A stretch of DNA of 64,000 bases from Ectopseudomonas composti. GTDB lineage: Bacteria > Pseudomonadota > Gammaproteobacteria > Pseudomonadales > Pseudomonadaceae. The notes under the pieces were generated by a model. The model did no database searches. It saw nothing but the letters and a program-made list of their open reading frames with translations, and was not told the origin of the DNA. Shown piece by piece: positions 34,906-44,762 of this stretch. The DNA lies in assembly GCF_900115475.1 (NCBI RefSeq), contig NZ_FOWP01000002.1:124001-188000 (forward strand), given 5' to 3'. Numbering within the stretch: the stretch's first letter is position 1; each line of letters starts with the position of its first letter. A program made the position numbers and the translations under genes.

Positions 34906-36513
34906 ATGAAAAAAATCCTGCTGACGCTGCTTTGTCTCAGCGTGATCGGTTGCTCCAAGCCCCGCGAGCCCGAGAAAACCGTCGACGTGTTGCTGATCGG
35001 CGCTGGCGTGATGAGCGCCACCCTCGGCACCTACCTCCACGAGCTACAGCCGGACTGGAGCATCGAGATCTACGAGCGCCTCGACCGCGTCGCCGGCGAG
35101 AGCTCCAACGGCTGGAACAATGCCGGCACCGGCCACTCTGCCTTCTGCGAGCTGAACTACACGCCGGAAACCGCCGACGGCGGCATCGACATCAGCAAGG
35201 CGATCGCGATCAATGAGTCGTTCGAGATCTCCAAGCAGTTCTGGGCCACCCAGGTCGAGCGCGAAGTGCTGAGCAAGCCCAAGAGCTTCATCAACATCAC
35301 TCCGCACATGAGCTTCGTCTGGGGCGACGACAACGTCGAGTACCTGCGCAAGCGCCACGCTGCGTTGCAGCACAGCAACCTGTTCCGCGGCATGGAGTTC
35401 ACCGAGGATCACGCGCAGATCGCCCAGTGGGTACCGCTGATCATGCAAGGCCGCGATTCGCAGCAGAAGGTCGCCGCGACTCGCATGGCCATCGGCACCG
35501 ACGTCAACTTCGGCGAGATCACCCGCCAGTTGATCGACTCGCTGATCGGTAAGCAGCAAGCCAGCCTGCATCTGGAGCACGAAGTTCGCGACCTGCAGCG
35601 CAACGATGACGGCACCTGGCGCGTGACCGTGGCCGATCTGGCCAAGGGCGGCGCCGAGCAGAGCATCAATGCGCGCTTCGTCTTCATCGGCGCCGGTGGT
35701 GGCGCGCTCAAGCTGCTGCAGAAGTCCGGCATCGAAGAAGCCGAAGGCTACGCCGGCTTCCCGGTCGGCGGCCAGTTCCTGATGACGCGTAACCCGGACA
35801 TCGTTGCCCAGCACCTGGCCAAGGTTTATGGCAAGGCGTCGGTCGGCTCGCCGCCCATGTCCGTGCCGCACCTGGACACCCGCGTGATCGACGGTGAGAA
35901 CGTGCTGCTGTTCGGCCCGTTCGCCACCTTCTCCACCAAGTTCCTCAAGAATGGCTCGCTGCTCGACATGTTCAGCAGCATGACCACCGACAACTTCATG
36001 CCGATGGTCAACGCCGGTATGGACAACTGGTCGCTGAGCACTTACCTGATGGGCCAGCTGATGCTCAGCCAGGAAGACCGCATGGCCTCGCTGCGCGAGT
36101 ACTTCCCGGATGCACAGGATGCCGACTGGGAGCTGATCACCGCTGGCCAGCGCGTGCAGATCATCAAGAAGGATGCCGAGAAGGGCGGTGTACTGCAGTT
36201 CGGTACCGAGGTAGTGACCTCTGCTGACGGCAGCATCAGTGCGCTGCTGGGCGCCTCGCCGGGTGCCTCCACTGCCGCGCCAATCATGCTGCACCTGATC
36301 GAGAAAGCCTTCGCCAACAAGGTCGCCACCGCCGAGTGGCAAGCGCGTTTGAAGGACATCATCCCGTCCTACGGGCAGAAGCTGAACGACGACCTGGCGC
36401 TGACCAACCGCATTCGTCAGTGGAGCAGCGAGCGTCTTGAGCTGCAGCACATCGAAGTGGCGCCGGACGTGGAAATGGCCGCCGAGCCCGAGCCGGCTGC
36501 CGTGACCCTGTAA
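34906..36513 (+). CDS. mqo: Malate:quinone oxidoreductase with N-terminal lipobox
   Basis: This FAD enzyme of the TCA cycle oxidises malate to oxaloacetate and passes electrons to quinone. It has 535 residues. Motifs are [22 protein letters not shown] (FAD), [63 protein letters not shown] and [23 protein letters not shown], all characteristic. The N-terminus [20 protein letters not shown] is a lipoprotein-like signal with lipobox VIGC, absent from Mqo proteins regarded as cytoplasmic-side peripheral enzymes. The ribosome binding site is weak. A strong terminator follows. Confidence 0.94.
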   Translation: MKKILLTLLCLSVIGCSKPREPEKTVDVLLIGAGVMSATLGTYLHELQPDWSIEIYERLDRVAGESSNGWNNAGTGHSAFCELNYTPETADGGIDISKAIAINESFEISKQFWATQVEREVLSKPKSFINITPHMSFVWGDDNVEYLRKRHAALQHSNLFRGMEFTEDHAQIAQWVPLIMQGRDSQQKVAATRMAIGTDVNFGEITRQLIDSLIGKQQASLHLEHEVRDLQRNDDGTWRVTVADLAKGGAEQSINARFVFIGAGGGALKLLQKSGIEEAEGYAGFPVGGQFLMTRNPDIVAQHLAKVYGKASVGSPPMSVPHLDTRVIDGENVLLFGPFATFSTKFLKNGSLLDMFSSMTTDNFMPMVNAGMDNWSLSTYLMGQLMLSQEDRMASLREYFPDAQDADWELITAGQRVQIIKKDAEKGGVLQFGTEVVTSADGSISALLGASPGASTAAPIMLHLIEKAFANKVATAEWQARLKDIIPSYGQKLNDDLALTNRIRQWSSERLELQHIEVAPDVEMAAEPEPAAVTL

Positions 36514-36532
36514 GCGTTTGACGCAATACAAG

Positions 36533-36567
36533 AACCCGCCCCGCGTGATGCGCAGGGCGGGTTTTTT
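36533..36567 (+). terminator. Rho-independent terminator of mqo
   Basis: AACCCGCCC pairs with GGGCGGGTT across a 13-base loop, followed by a run of T, 20 bases after the mqo stop. Confidence 0.92.
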
Positions 36568-36652
36568 ATTGGGCCGTTGACATTCGTGAGCTGAATCTTT
36601 CGTGGCTGAAGCGCAATGCCGCCCAGTCACTCCTACGGGACGGATGCAGACC

Positions 36653-36675
36653 CGTAGGAGCGGCTTCAGCCGCGA
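36653..36675. repeat. TAGGAGCGGCTTCAGCCGCGA-family palindrome
   Basis: It forms a hairpin with GCGGCT and AGCCGC arms. A related inverted copy lies at 53139-53162 between csdE and csdA. Confidence 0.75.
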
Positions 36676-36709
36676 TGTTTTTTTGTCCGCGCCAATGCAT
36701 CCACGTGTC

Positions 36710-36855
36710 GTAGCCCGGATGCAATCCGGGGCTGTTCGAGCACCTGGTAAAGCTGTCGCGGCTAAAGCCCCTCCCACAGATCCCGCCGTGCCTGTGGGAG
36801 GGGCTTTAGCCGCGACAAGGTATGGGGCGCTTTCCCCGGATTGCATCCGGGCTAC
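36710..36855. repeat. Nested REP pair enclosing a 25-bp perfect inverted repeat
   Basis: Outer inverted REP units lie at 36710-36731 and 36834-36855. Inside, positions 36755-36779 and 36792-36816 are perfect 25-base reverse complements with a 12-base loop; the arm begins GTCGCGGCTAAAGCCCCTCC. A single arm of the inner repeat recurs at 57781-57806. Confidence 0.85.
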
Positions 36856-36965
36856 TCACCGGTTATCGCCCGCAAGCGTGCTCCTACGGGACGTGGCGTG
36901 TTCTGTAGGAGCCGGCGAGCCTGAAGATCACGCTGACAATCATCCCTCGAGATGATGCCGGGCAA

Positions 36966-37679
36966 TCATTCGGTGAGGGTCATCAGAATATCGGCATACC
37001 AGGTGCAGTTAAGGCCCAGGGCTTCGTCCTGATCCTCATCGCGATCACCCAGCAGGCGCGTCGAGTGGATGCCCAGCAGATGCCAGGGCAGTTCGCCGTT
37101 GCCGCTGGCCCGCTTGACCACCGGCGCACCGCTGATGCCGCGATGGGTGCGGCCGTCGGTGAGGAAGTAGCCCAGCCCCTGAACACGCAGGCCGAAAGAC
37201 GACGCCAGCCCGGCCTGCCGCGCCACCGGCATGCGGTGCAGGGTGTCCTGAAAACCCAGCGGGAAGCCCACCACCAGCAGCGCCGAGCCGATTTCAACAT
37301 CTTCGTCAGGCTGCAGCAGGTGTTGCGGGGTAAAGGCCTGGTAAGCGCCGTTGTTGGGAAGCGCGGCCTGATCCAGCTCGATCACCGCCACGTCGATCTC
37401 GCCCGCGCCATCCATGCCCTGACGCCAGAGGTGCTGGTCGCCGTCATACAGCGGGATGGAAAAGCTGACGGTACTGGCGAGGTTGCTCGCGTCGGTGTGC
37501 AGCTCGATCTGCAGACTGTCCGGCTGATGACCACTCGGCTCGTCGAGCACCACGTGGCGACTGGTCACCAGAAACAGCCGACCCTCGCGGCGGAAGAAGA
37601 AACCACTGGCATTGGTCAGTATCTGCCCCGCGGCCAGGGTGGTGATGCGTGCAGCGCTCAACATCAAGGAATCGATCAT
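36966..37679 (-). CDS. Trypsin-like serine protease domain protein
   Basis: This 237-residue protein has a chymotrypsin-fold protease domain: FLVTSRHVVLDEP (catalytic His), GEIDVAVIELDQ (catalytic Asp), GFPLGFQDTLHRMP, and RGISGAPVVKR (GxSG with catalytic Ser). The triad looks intact. There is no signal peptide or PDZ domain, so unlike DegP/HtrA it is predicted to be cytoplasmic. RBS AGGAGG precedes ATG at 37679. It is monocistronic, flanked on both sides by palindromic repeats. Substrate and role unknown. Confidence 0.82.
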   Translation of the reverse strand: MIDSLMLSAARITTLAAGQILTNASGFFFRREGRLFLVTSRHVVLDEPSGHQPDSLQIELHTDASNLASTVSFSIPLYDGDQHLWRQGMDGAGEIDVAVIELDQAALPNNGAYQAFTPQHLLQPDEDVEIGSALLVVGFPLGFQDTLHRMPVARQAGLASSFGLRVQGLGYFLTDGRTHRGISGAPVVKRASGNGELPWHLLGIHSTRLLGDRDEDQDEALGLNCTWYADILMTLTE

Positions 37680-37916
37680 GGCCAGGGCCTCCTGCCGGTG
37701 TGTGGTCTATCACTGACTGCCAAACCCGTGACAGGTTCGGCTGCTCGCATTGAGCCTCCGCCAGGGTGGGTGTAAAAAGCGACAGCTACGCGCCCCGATC
37801 CACTCTAGGATGCTGACGTGACATGCGGTGTGGGGCGGTAGGGTGCGCCGTGCGCACCGGTGGCTACGGTGATTCGGAGGTGCGCACGGCCTGGGCGGCC
37901 CCGCGACACCCTACGA
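37680..37916. other. Intergenic region between plsB and the protease gene
   Basis: This 237-bp region contains the copy-2 inverted repeat (37838-37915) directly after the plsB stop, and otherwise only the presumed promoter of the leftward protease gene. Confidence 0.6.
37838..37915. repeat. GTAGGGTGCGCC-family inverted repeat (copy 2)
   Basis: GTAGGGTGCGCCGTGCGCAC at 37838 faces GGTGCGCACGGC (37879) and ACACCCTACG (37906-37915). It begins at the 3' end of plsB and may form its terminator structure. Confidence 0.8.
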
Positions 37917-40400
37917 TCATGGGAGTGTCGGTTCGTCCTCGTTGCGATCCAGCGCCACCTGGCGAATCGACAGGCGAATCTCGGCCGGCAGCACGCGTTT
38001 GGCGGCGCCTTCGGCCAGCTCGCTGAGCAGTGGGTGATGGCTGAGCTTGCCGGCTTCGTCCTGGCGCAGCACGCCCTGGTCCAGCAGGCTCTGGATGAAG
38101 TGACGGAACAGGCTCTTGTCGAAGAACTCCGGCGCGTTCAGGCCATGCAGGATCGACAGGCGCTGGGCCATGACCGTGCACAGGTCTTCCAGCTCCTCGG
38201 CGCTGATCGCGTTCTGTCCGGCGTTGAGCAGCAGGGCGATGGCCATGTAGAAGCGCTGCAGGGTCTGCGCCACCGAGCGCGACAGCAGGGTCAGCAGCAC
38301 GAACTGGCGTGAGCTCGGCGCCGGGCGCACGTACACGTCGCCTTCTACCTTGAGCAAACCCTGCTCGACGAAGGCCGTCAGCCACTGGTCGATTACGCCA
38401 TCCAGCTCGCTCTGCTCCCAGCGGATGAACAGCTCGGACTGCAGATAGGGATACAGCGCGCCGGCGTAGCGCAGGATCTGCTCGCGGCTGATCCGCGCGC
38501 TGCTCTGGAAGAAGCTGGCCAGCAGCGCCGGCAAGGCGAAGATGTGCAGCACGTTGTTGCGGTAGTAGGTCATCAGGACGGCGTTCTGCTCGTCCAGATA
38601 GAGAATCTTGCCCAGCGCGTCCTTCTGCTCGGCCAGCAGGTCCATGCCCTTGACGTGCTCGATCAGCGTCGCGCCGTCGCCTTCCGGCAGGGTGGTGTGC
38701 GGCGAATAGGGCACGGCGCGCAGCAGGGCCAGGTACAGGTCGAGCACACGGGCCAGGGCGCGGTCGTCCAGGGCCAGCTTGCTGGTGGACAGCAGCGCCA
38801 GGGCCACCAGGTTGACCGGGTTGATCGACGCCGCTTCGTTGAGGTGACGCGCCACGCGCTCGCCGAGGCGGTTGGTGGTGTCGTTGAGCCAGGCCGGGCG
38901 GTACTGCGGGCCCAGGTCCTGATCACGCCAGCCGGGCTGCTGCTGGTCGAGGAATTCCGCCAGCTTGATTGGCTCGCCGAAGTTCACCGAGACCTGGCCG
39001 AAACGCTGCTTGAGCGCGCCGAGCACCTTAAACAGGTCGAAGATCGACTCCTTCTTCTTGCTCGCGCCACGCAGCTCACCGAGGTAGGTGCGGCCTTCCA
39101 GCACGCGCTCGTAGCCGATGTACACCGGCACGAAGACGATTGGCAGGCGGTTGCTGCGCAGAAAGCTACGCAGGGTGATGGCCAGCATGCCGGTCTTCGG
39201 CCGCAGCATGCGCCCGGTGCGCGAGCGTCCGCCCTCGACGAAGTATTCGACCGGGAAGCCCTTGCTGAACAGGGTGTGCAGGTATTCGTTGAACACTGCG
39301 GTGTACAGCGGGTTGCCCTTGAAGGTGCGGCGCATGAAGAAGGCGCCGCCACGGCGCAGCAGGCCGCCGATCACCGGCATGTTGAGGTTGATGCCGGCGG
39401 CGATGTGCGGCGGCGTCAGGCCGTTGCGGAACAGCAGGTAGGACAGCAGCAGGTAGTCGATGTGGCTGCGGTGGCAGGGCACGTAGATCACCTCGTGGCC
39501 CTGAGCGATGTCGCGCACGCCTTCGACGTTGTGCACCTTGATGCCGTCGTAGATCTTGTTCCAGAACCAGCTCAGCACCAGTTCGAGGAAGCGGATCACC
39601 GTGTAGGTGTAGTCCGAGGCGATCTCGTTGCCATAGCGCAGCGCCTGGGCTTCGGCCTTCTCCGGGCTGATCTTCTCGCGCTCGGCCTCCTCGGCAATTG
39701 CCTGACGCACCATCGGGTCGTGCACCAAGCCTTTGACCAGGTTGCGCCGGTGCGACACGTCCGGGCCGATCACCGCCGCCTTCTGGTTGCGGAAGTGCAC
39801 GCGCAGGATGCGGTGCACCATGCGCAGGGTGCGTTCCTGGCCCTTGTCCTGCTCGACCAGCTCGCGCAGGTGAATCGGCGTGGAGAACTGCACGCGAGTT
39901 TTGCGCCCGAGAATCAGGATGCTGATCAGCCGTCGCAGGCGCCCGGTCACCGCCCAGCTGTCGGCGAACAGCAGTTTCCAGGGGCTGGTCTCGCGGTCCG
40001 GCGACTGCCCCCAGAACACGCTGACCGGCACGATCTGCGCGTCGTCCACAGCATGCTGGCTGAGGGCGGTGACCACGCGATCGAGGGTCGGCGAGATACC
40101 ACGCTTGTCCTGGCGGCCGAACCAGTCCGGCTCCGGCGTCAGGTAGAAGAAGGCGGCGGGCTCGATATGCTCCCCGACCGCTACCGGCAGCACCGGGCGC
40201 GGCAGGCCGGCCTTGGTGCATTCGCGGTCGACCACCGCCAGGTCGCTCACGGAGGGCTGCTGCAGCACGTAGAACACCGGCTTGCTGCGGTCGAGCCTGA
40301 GGGTGAAGGCGGACTGGTTGATGGTTTCCGAGCGTACCCAGAGGTACAGCAGGCGGCGCAGCGCGCTGAAGGCCATGCGGCGGAAGGGGGAACGGGTCAT
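37917..40400 (-). CDS. plsB: Glycerol-3-phosphate 1-O-acyltransferase
   Basis: This 827-residue inner-membrane enzyme transfers an acyl group to sn-glycerol 3-phosphate, the first step of phospholipid synthesis. The four acyltransferase blocks are in order near residues 305-430: [15 protein letters not shown] (HX4D catalytic), [29 protein letters not shown] and [16 protein letters not shown]. Length agrees with E. coli PlsB (807). The acceptable ribosome binding site is AAGAG. It is a single gene; the large open frame on the opposite strand is a codon-usage shadow. Confidence 0.97.
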   Translation of the reverse strand: MTRSPFRRMAFSALRRLLYLWVRSETINQSAFTLRLDRSKPVFYVLQQPSVSDLAVVDRECTKAGLPRPVLPVAVGEHIEPAAFFYLTPEPDWFGRQDKRGISPTLDRVVTALSQHAVDDAQIVPVSVFWGQSPDRETSPWKLLFADSWAVTGRLRRLISILILGRKTRVQFSTPIHLRELVEQDKGQERTLRMVHRILRVHFRNQKAAVIGPDVSHRRNLVKGLVHDPMVRQAIAEEAEREKISPEKAEAQALRYGNEIASDYTYTVIRFLELVLSWFWNKIYDGIKVHNVEGVRDIAQGHEVIYVPCHRSHIDYLLLSYLLFRNGLTPPHIAAGINLNMPVIGGLLRRGGAFFMRRTFKGNPLYTAVFNEYLHTLFSKGFPVEYFVEGGRSRTGRMLRPKTGMLAITLRSFLRSNRLPIVFVPVYIGYERVLEGRTYLGELRGASKKKESIFDLFKVLGALKQRFGQVSVNFGEPIKLAEFLDQQQPGWRDQDLGPQYRPAWLNDTTNRLGERVARHLNEAASINPVNLVALALLSTSKLALDDRALARVLDLYLALLRAVPYSPHTTLPEGDGATLIEHVKGMDLLAEQKDALGKILYLDEQNAVLMTYYRNNVLHIFALPALLASFFQSSARISREQILRYAGALYPYLQSELFIRWEQSELDGVIDQWLTAFVEQGLLKVEGDVYVRPAPSSRQFVLLTLLSRSVAQTLQRFYMAIALLLNAGQNAISAEELEDLCTVMAQRLSILHGLNAPEFFDKSLFRHFIQSLLDQGVLRQDEAGKLSHHPLLSELAEGAAKRVLPAEIRLSIRQVALDRNEDEPTLP

Positions 40401-40750
40401 ACGGACTCTTGAGCAGATAAACGAGCGGATGCTCGGGAAGGGCGCTAGTGTGCCGCAAGCCGCGTCTGGCGGGCAAAAAACTCGTGCGTCCAGGCGGCCA
40501 TCCCGATCAGCATGCAGGCGGTGTATGACGAAAAAACGGTCAACGACTCAGCGCCCGTTGATCAACAGAACCGTAAAGCGGGTCTCTGGTTCCCGATCAG
40601 AATGCCGAGTCAGGCCATCCCAATGGCGCGGATCGCATCCTGACCTGCGGTTACCTTGTCGTGTGGGCCGGGCAGCGATTCGTTTCAGTCAGGTAGGGTG
40701 GGCCGGGCGGCGATCCGCTTCAGCCCACCACCTACACCAACACGTCCCCC
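40401..40750. other. Intergenic region between plsB and the DMT transporter gene
   Basis: These 350 bases hold no credible gene. Near the transporter 3' end there is an imperfect 26-bp direct repeat (40663-40688 and 40698-40723, core GTGGGCCGGGC) whose second copy forms a hairpin with GCCCACCACC. The remainder shows nothing I can name apart from the presumed plsB promoter. Confidence 0.6.
40663..40727. repeat. Imperfect direct repeat with hairpin
   Basis: Two 26-base copies differ at three positions and are offset by 35 bases; the second pairs with a downstream GCCCACCACC to form a stem. It lies just after the 3' end of the DMT transporter gene and may act as its terminator. Confidence 0.6.
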
Positions 40751-41593
40751 TCATGCCAACTTCATCACCACCACGCCAGCCGCGATCACCGCGCATGCCA
40801 CCAGACGAATCGGTCGCAACCTCTCCTTGAGCAACACCACCCCCAGCAGCACGGCGAACACCACGCTGGTCTCGCGCAGTGCCGAAACCAATGCCACCGG
40901 CGCTTGGGTCATGGCCCAGATGACGATGGTATAGGCGGCCATCGACATTGCCCCGCCGGCCAGGCCGCCACGCCAGTGCGGACCTAGTTGCAGGAAGGCG
41001 CGCGGCCCACGACTGATTGCCAATACCGCCGCCATCACCCCGCCATTGACGGTGAACAGCCACAGCGAATAGCTCAGCGCGTCGCCATTGTTGCGAGCGC
41101 CCATGGCGTCGCTGAGGGTGTAGCCGGCGATGAACAGCGCCGTCATCAACGCACAGAACAGCATCGCTCCTTGCGGCGCCTGGTGATGGCCGCCGCGCAG
41201 CGCCATCAGCCAGATGCCTAGTACCAAGACCAGCAGACCCAGCAACTGTAGGGTGCCGAGCCCGTCGTGCAACAGCAGCAGCGAGAGCAGGGCGACCATC
41301 AGTGGCGAGCTGCCCCGCGCAATCGGGTAGACCTGGCCCAGGTCGCCATACTGGTAGGCGCGGGCGAGGAAGAAGTTGTAGCCGATGTGCAGCAGCGCCG
41401 ACAGCGCGATCCACGGCCAGGCTGATGCCTGCGGCAGCGCCACCAGCGGGAGCGCGCAGAGGGCCACCAGGCCGGCACCGATCTGAATCAGGGTGGCGGT
41501 GAGGAAACGGTCGAGACCAATTTTCAGCAGGGCGTTCCAGCCGGCATGCAGGGCAGCAGCGGCGATGACGGCGAGAAAGACCGTGGTTTCCAA
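40751..41593 (-). CDS. EamA/DMT-family transporter
   Basis: This 280-residue inner-membrane protein has ten predicted helices in two EamA repeats (for example LLHIGYNFFLARAYQYGDLG with VYPIARGSSPLMVALLSLLLL in the first, VALVSALRETSVVFAVLLGVVLL in the second). This drug/metabolite transporter superfamily often exports amino acids or metabolites; substrate unknown. The start appears to be TTG at 41593 (TTGGAAACCACG) with GAGG 7 bases upstream; no ATG fits. Monocistronic. Confidence 0.88.
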   Translation of the reverse strand: METTVFLAVIAAAALHAGWNALLKIGLDRFLTATLIQIGAGLVALCALPLVALPQASAWPWIALSALLHIGYNFFLARAYQYGDLGQVYPIARGSSPLMVALLSLLLLHDGLGTLQLLGLLVLVLGIWLMALRGGHHQAPQGAMLFCALMTALFIAGYTLSDAMGARNNGDALSYSLWLFTVNGGVMAAVLAISRGPRAFLQLGPHWRGGLAGGAMSMAAYTIVIWAMTQAPVALVSALRETSVVFAVLLGVVLLKERLRPIRLVACAVIAAGVVVMKLA

Positions 41594-41862
41594 AGCGAGC
41601 CTCGAAGGCGGTGGTTATTGAAGAGGTCGAGCAGCGTATACCGCTCGGCTTGATGTGGCTGGGGCGCGGTGTCGGTCGTCAGTCTGCCGCAAGCTCGATT
41701 CTCGGGCAAAACGCATTACCACCTGATGGCAACACAGTGGCGCAACAGTGCCTATGATTCAACGCATGGCGGTGGATCAAGCCCCGCGACGCTGAACGCA
41801 AGGGCACCTGCCCTCAACAACTAGAAGACAGCCCACCTCTGAATGGCCTGGAGAATAAGGCG

Positions 41863-43743
41863 ATGACTGCGCCCAGACTGCCGATTGACGCGCATGATAC
41901 CGTCGCTCGACGTCCTCGAATCGCAACCCCCTTGAACCTGCTGCTCGTTCTGGCGAGCGTGTTCATTGCCGTCGTCTGGCTGATCACCCTGCAGCGCGTC
42001 GCCTTCGAGCGTGAGCAGACGCTGGCTGCGGAAATGGAAGCCAACTCCAGCCTGGCCATCGCCTTCGAGCAGCAGGTGTTCCGCGCGCTGAAGGCAGCCG
42101 AGCAGGTGGCGGCGTTCGTGCGCGAGCAGTACCGCCGGCAGGGTGACGCCATCGACCTACGGCGTTGGGTCGAGGAGGGCGTGATCCGCGAAGAGATGTT
42201 CACCATCGTCAGCGTGGTGGACGAGCAGGGCGATATCGTCAGCAGTAGCCAGAATACCGGCCCGGTCAACTACGCCGACCGCGAGTTCTTCAAGGCGCAG
42301 CGCGATGCCCGTATCGATCATCTGTTCATCAATCAGCCGGTACTCGGGCGGGTGTCCGGGCGCTGGCTGATCCCCATGTCGCTGCGTATCGAGCACGAGG
42401 ACGGTAGCTTCGCCGGGGTGGTGGTGATGGCTGTCAGCCCAGAGGACGTCACGCATTTCTTTAAGCAGGTCGACCTGGGCCCGCAAGGGCTATTGGAGCT
42501 CGCCGGCCTTGACGGCGTGGTGCGTGCGCGCAAGGTCGGTGCCCGCAGCGAGTTTGGCCTGCGTGCCGAGTCGCTGGCCTGGTTCCAACGGCAAAAGCTG
42601 CACAGCGCCGATGATTTCTACGACAGTGGCGAAGCGGGAGACGGCGTCGCCCGTATCGTCAGCTACCGCACCATGGCCGACTACCCGCTGATGGTTACCG
42701 TGGCCACGGCCTACGACGAGGAGATGGCCACCACTTTGCAGCGACGCTACAGCTACCTGATGGCAGCGGTCGGGGTCACCCTGGTGGTCATGCTCTTGGT
42801 TGGTCTGCTGGCGCTGATGCTGGTTCGCCAGCGCTCGGCTACCGAGGCCTTGCAAGGCAGTGAAGCGCTGTTTCGTGCCACCTTTCACCAGGCGGCCATG
42901 GGCATCGTCCACATCAGCCCCGAGGGCCGGATTTTGCGGGTCAACGAGAAGTTCGCGCGGATGCTGGGGCGTCCGGCCGAGGCGCTGCAGGGTGGCAACA
43001 TTTTCGACCTGTGCGACCCCGACGTGGCCAGTGCAGCCCGCCGCTTTCTGAACCAGCAACTGGTCAGCGAGGTGCGGGCACTTTCTCCGGAGATCGAGAA
43101 AACCTACCGCCGCGAGGATGGTTCGCTGCTCTGGGTGTGCGAAGCCTTGAGCGTCGTGCGCAATCGCCAGGGGCATCCGGAGTTTCTGGTGCTGGTGGCG
43201 CAGGACGTCACCGAGCGCAAGCACCTGGAGGCACGCCTTTGTCATGACGCCGAGCATGATGCCCTCACGGGATTGGCCAATCGTGTTAGGTTCCACCAGC
43301 GGCTCGATCAGGCACTGGCGTCGGTGCACGTCCAGGGGGAGTTATGCGCCGTGCTCTATATCGATCTCGACGGTTTCAAGGCGATCAACGACCGCCACGG
43401 TCACGCGGTGGGCGATAGCCTGCTGCAGATGGCCGCCAGGCGGCTCGAAGGCTGTGTACGCAGTACGGACACGGTCGCGCGCTTTGGCGGCGACGAATTC
43501 GGCATCGTCCTCGCCAAGCTGCACAGCAGCCAGGATTGTGAGCACGTGGCACTCAAGGTTCTTGATGTGCTGGCCAAGCCGTTCGATCTGGACGGCTGTG
43601 TGGTGCGGATATCAGCGAGTGTGGGCGCCGCTCTGTTTCCACTGCACGGTGAAAACGGCCAGGATTTACTGAAGTACGCGGACCAGGCCATGTACGCGGC
43701 CAAGCATGCCGGCAAGAACCGCTTTCACTGCTTTGGCGGATAA
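41863..43743 (+). CDS. Membrane diguanylate cyclase with Cache-like, PAS and GGDEF domains
   Basis: This 626-residue c-di-GMP synthase has transmembrane helix 1 at about residues 24-43 (LNLLLVLASVFIAVVWLITL), a periplasmic Cache-like sensor (about 45-300: DEQGDIVSSSQNTGPVNYADREFFKAQRD), and helix 2 near 303-325. A PAS domain spans about 340-460 (FHQAAMGIVHISPEGRILRVNEKFARMLG) and GGDEF about 465-624. The active site is VARFGGDEFGIVL, preceded by inhibitory-site RSTD. It should make c-di-GMP in response to an unidentified periplasmic signal. There is no EAL domain. It is followed by two small membrane protein genes. Confidence 0.93.
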   Translation: MTAPRLPIDAHDTVARRPRIATPLNLLLVLASVFIAVVWLITLQRVAFEREQTLAAEMEANSSLAIAFEQQVFRALKAAEQVAAFVREQYRRQGDAIDLRRWVEEGVIREEMFTIVSVVDEQGDIVSSSQNTGPVNYADREFFKAQRDARIDHLFINQPVLGRVSGRWLIPMSLRIEHEDGSFAGVVVMAVSPEDVTHFFKQVDLGPQGLLELAGLDGVVRARKVGARSEFGLRAESLAWFQRQKLHSADDFYDSGEAGDGVARIVSYRTMADYPLMVTVATAYDEEMATTLQRRYSYLMAAVGVTLVVMLLVGLLALMLVRQRSATEALQGSEALFRATFHQAAMGIVHISPEGRILRVNEKFARMLGRPAEALQGGNIFDLCDPDVASAARRFLNQQLVSEVRALSPEIEKTYRREDGSLLWVCEALSVVRNRQGHPEFLVLVAQDVTERKHLEARLCHDAEHDALTGLANRVRFHQRLDQALASVHVQGELCAVLYIDLDGFKAINDRHGHAVGDSLLQMAARRLEGCVRSTDTVARFGGDEFGIVLAKLHSSQDCEHVALKVLDVLAKPFDLDGCVVRISASVGAALFPLHGENGQDLLKYADQAMYAAKHAGKNRFHCFGG

Positions 43744-43854
43744 GGGAGGGCGACGGCAGAGACAACGAGGGCTTTCGGAGGCGAAGCTGCGCCCAGCAGT
43801 TTTGCTTTGACGCTATGCTCTCCTTCGCTCGCACCCACAAGGACTTAAACGCTG

Positions 43855-44247
43855 ATGGACTTCATTGCACGCAATTTCAGATGGCTGATGCTGTTATCCG
43901 GCGCTCTCACGGTGACCATGTTCTACGGTCTGTTTGCCCCGCAGGCAGCGCTGCAGGCGATGTTTGGCGCGTCCTTTGATGGGCCACTGCAGTCTTTGCT
44001 CATTCGCAGTTGGTCGGCGCTGGTCGGGTTGATGGGTGTGCTGCTGATCTATGGCGCGCTGAGCCCGAAAAATCGGGTCTTTTGCGCGGTCATCGCAGCG
44101 TTGAGCAAGGCCATATTTGTGTTGCTGTTGCTGCTTTATGGCCAGGATTATCTGAGTAAGGCCGCTCCTGCCATTGCTCTGGATCTGTTGGTGATCGCCG
44201 TTACGCTGCTGTTCCTGCTGGCCGTGCAAAAGCGGCATCACGTTTGA
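43855..44247 (+). CDS. Four-helix membrane protein of unknown function
   Basis: This 130-residue hydrophobic protein is not recognised. It has about four helices: FRWLMLLSGALTVTMFYGLF, LLIRSWSALVGLMGVLLIYGAL, FCAVIAALSKAIFVLLLLLYG and IALDLLVIAVTLLFLLAVQ. The first loop, APQAALQAMFGASFDGPL, is probably periplasmic. It overlaps nothing, but the next gene begins 11 bases after its stop and codes for another small membrane protein with a similar general plan, so the two probably form an operon and may be distant relatives. Confidence 0.75.
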   Translation: MDFIARNFRWLMLLSGALTVTMFYGLFAPQAALQAMFGASFDGPLQSLLIRSWSALVGLMGVLLIYGALSPKNRVFCAVIAALSKAIFVLLLLLYGQDYLSKAAPAIALDLLVIAVTLLFLLAVQKRHHV

Positions 44248-44258
44248 GGCGAGCCACC

Positions 44259-44675
44259 ATGCGAATGGTCAGGCATATCCTCTGGCTGGACTGCATGGCC
44301 GCTGCGGTCGCAGGTGTTGTGGTCCTGCTGTTCGCCCCTTGGTTGAACGATTGGTATAGCTTGCCGCGCGAGCTTCTCAGCTTCATCGGCGCGGTCAATA
44401 TCGCCTACGCCTGCTATTCCTTTTCGCTGGCGGTCCGCGTGCGGCGCTCCGAAACGCTGATCAAGCTGCTGGCATTGGCCAACGGATTCTGGGCGTTGGT
44501 ATGCCTGGGTATCGCTGCGACCTTCGCCCCGGTCATCACGCTACCGGGGCTTTGCCATGTGCTCGGCGAGGCAGCTTTCGTCGGAGGCCTGGGCATGCTG
44601 GAGTGGAAATGGCGCAGGCAGTTGCGGGTGGCCGGCGAACGCGGCACTTCAATACCGTCTCTCGTGGACCAGTAG
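44259..44675 (+). CDS. Small membrane protein of unknown function
   Basis: This 138-residue protein has about four helices (ILWLDCMAAAVAGVVVLLFAP, LLSFIGAVNIAYACYSFSLAV, LIKLLALANGFWALVCLGIA, LPGLCHVLGEAAFVGGLGMLEW) and a basic C-terminus. I cannot name a family. Start ATG 44259 has GAGGCG at good spacing; an in-frame TTG at 44244 overlaps the previous stop and is less likely. It is paired with the preceding membrane protein gene. Confidence 0.72.
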   Translation: MRMVRHILWLDCMAAAVAGVVVLLFAPWLNDWYSLPRELLSFIGAVNIAYACYSFSLAVRVRRSETLIKLLALANGFWALVCLGIAATFAPVITLPGLCHVLGEAAFVGGLGMLEWKWRRQLRVAGERGTSIPSLVDQ

Positions 44676-44762
44676 TCGTCTGTGCAGGGCTTCACGCGAA
44701 GCGCCTGCGCAAGGTGTGAGCACCGGGTTCGTCAGTCGCATTGGAGGCGTGCACAGGCACAT

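Larger units (their letters stand above)
36568..36965. other. Repeat-filled intergenic region after mqo
   Basis: About 400 bases with no gene. Contents in order: a CGTAGGAGCGGCTTCAGCC hairpin (36653-36675), a REP unit (36710-36731), a 25-bp perfect inverted repeat (36755-36816), an inverted REP unit (36834-36855), and a second CTCCTACGGG...TGTAGGAG pair (about 36880-36910). The protease gene on the minus strand ends directly after it. Confidence 0.75.

Noticed and set aside
35044..36846. 600-residue minus-strand open frame
   Set aside because: Antisense to mqo and running into the repeat region; no recognisable domain.
38544..40412. 622-residue plus-strand open frame
   Set aside because: Mirror of plsB; no motif and composition typical of antisense codon bias.
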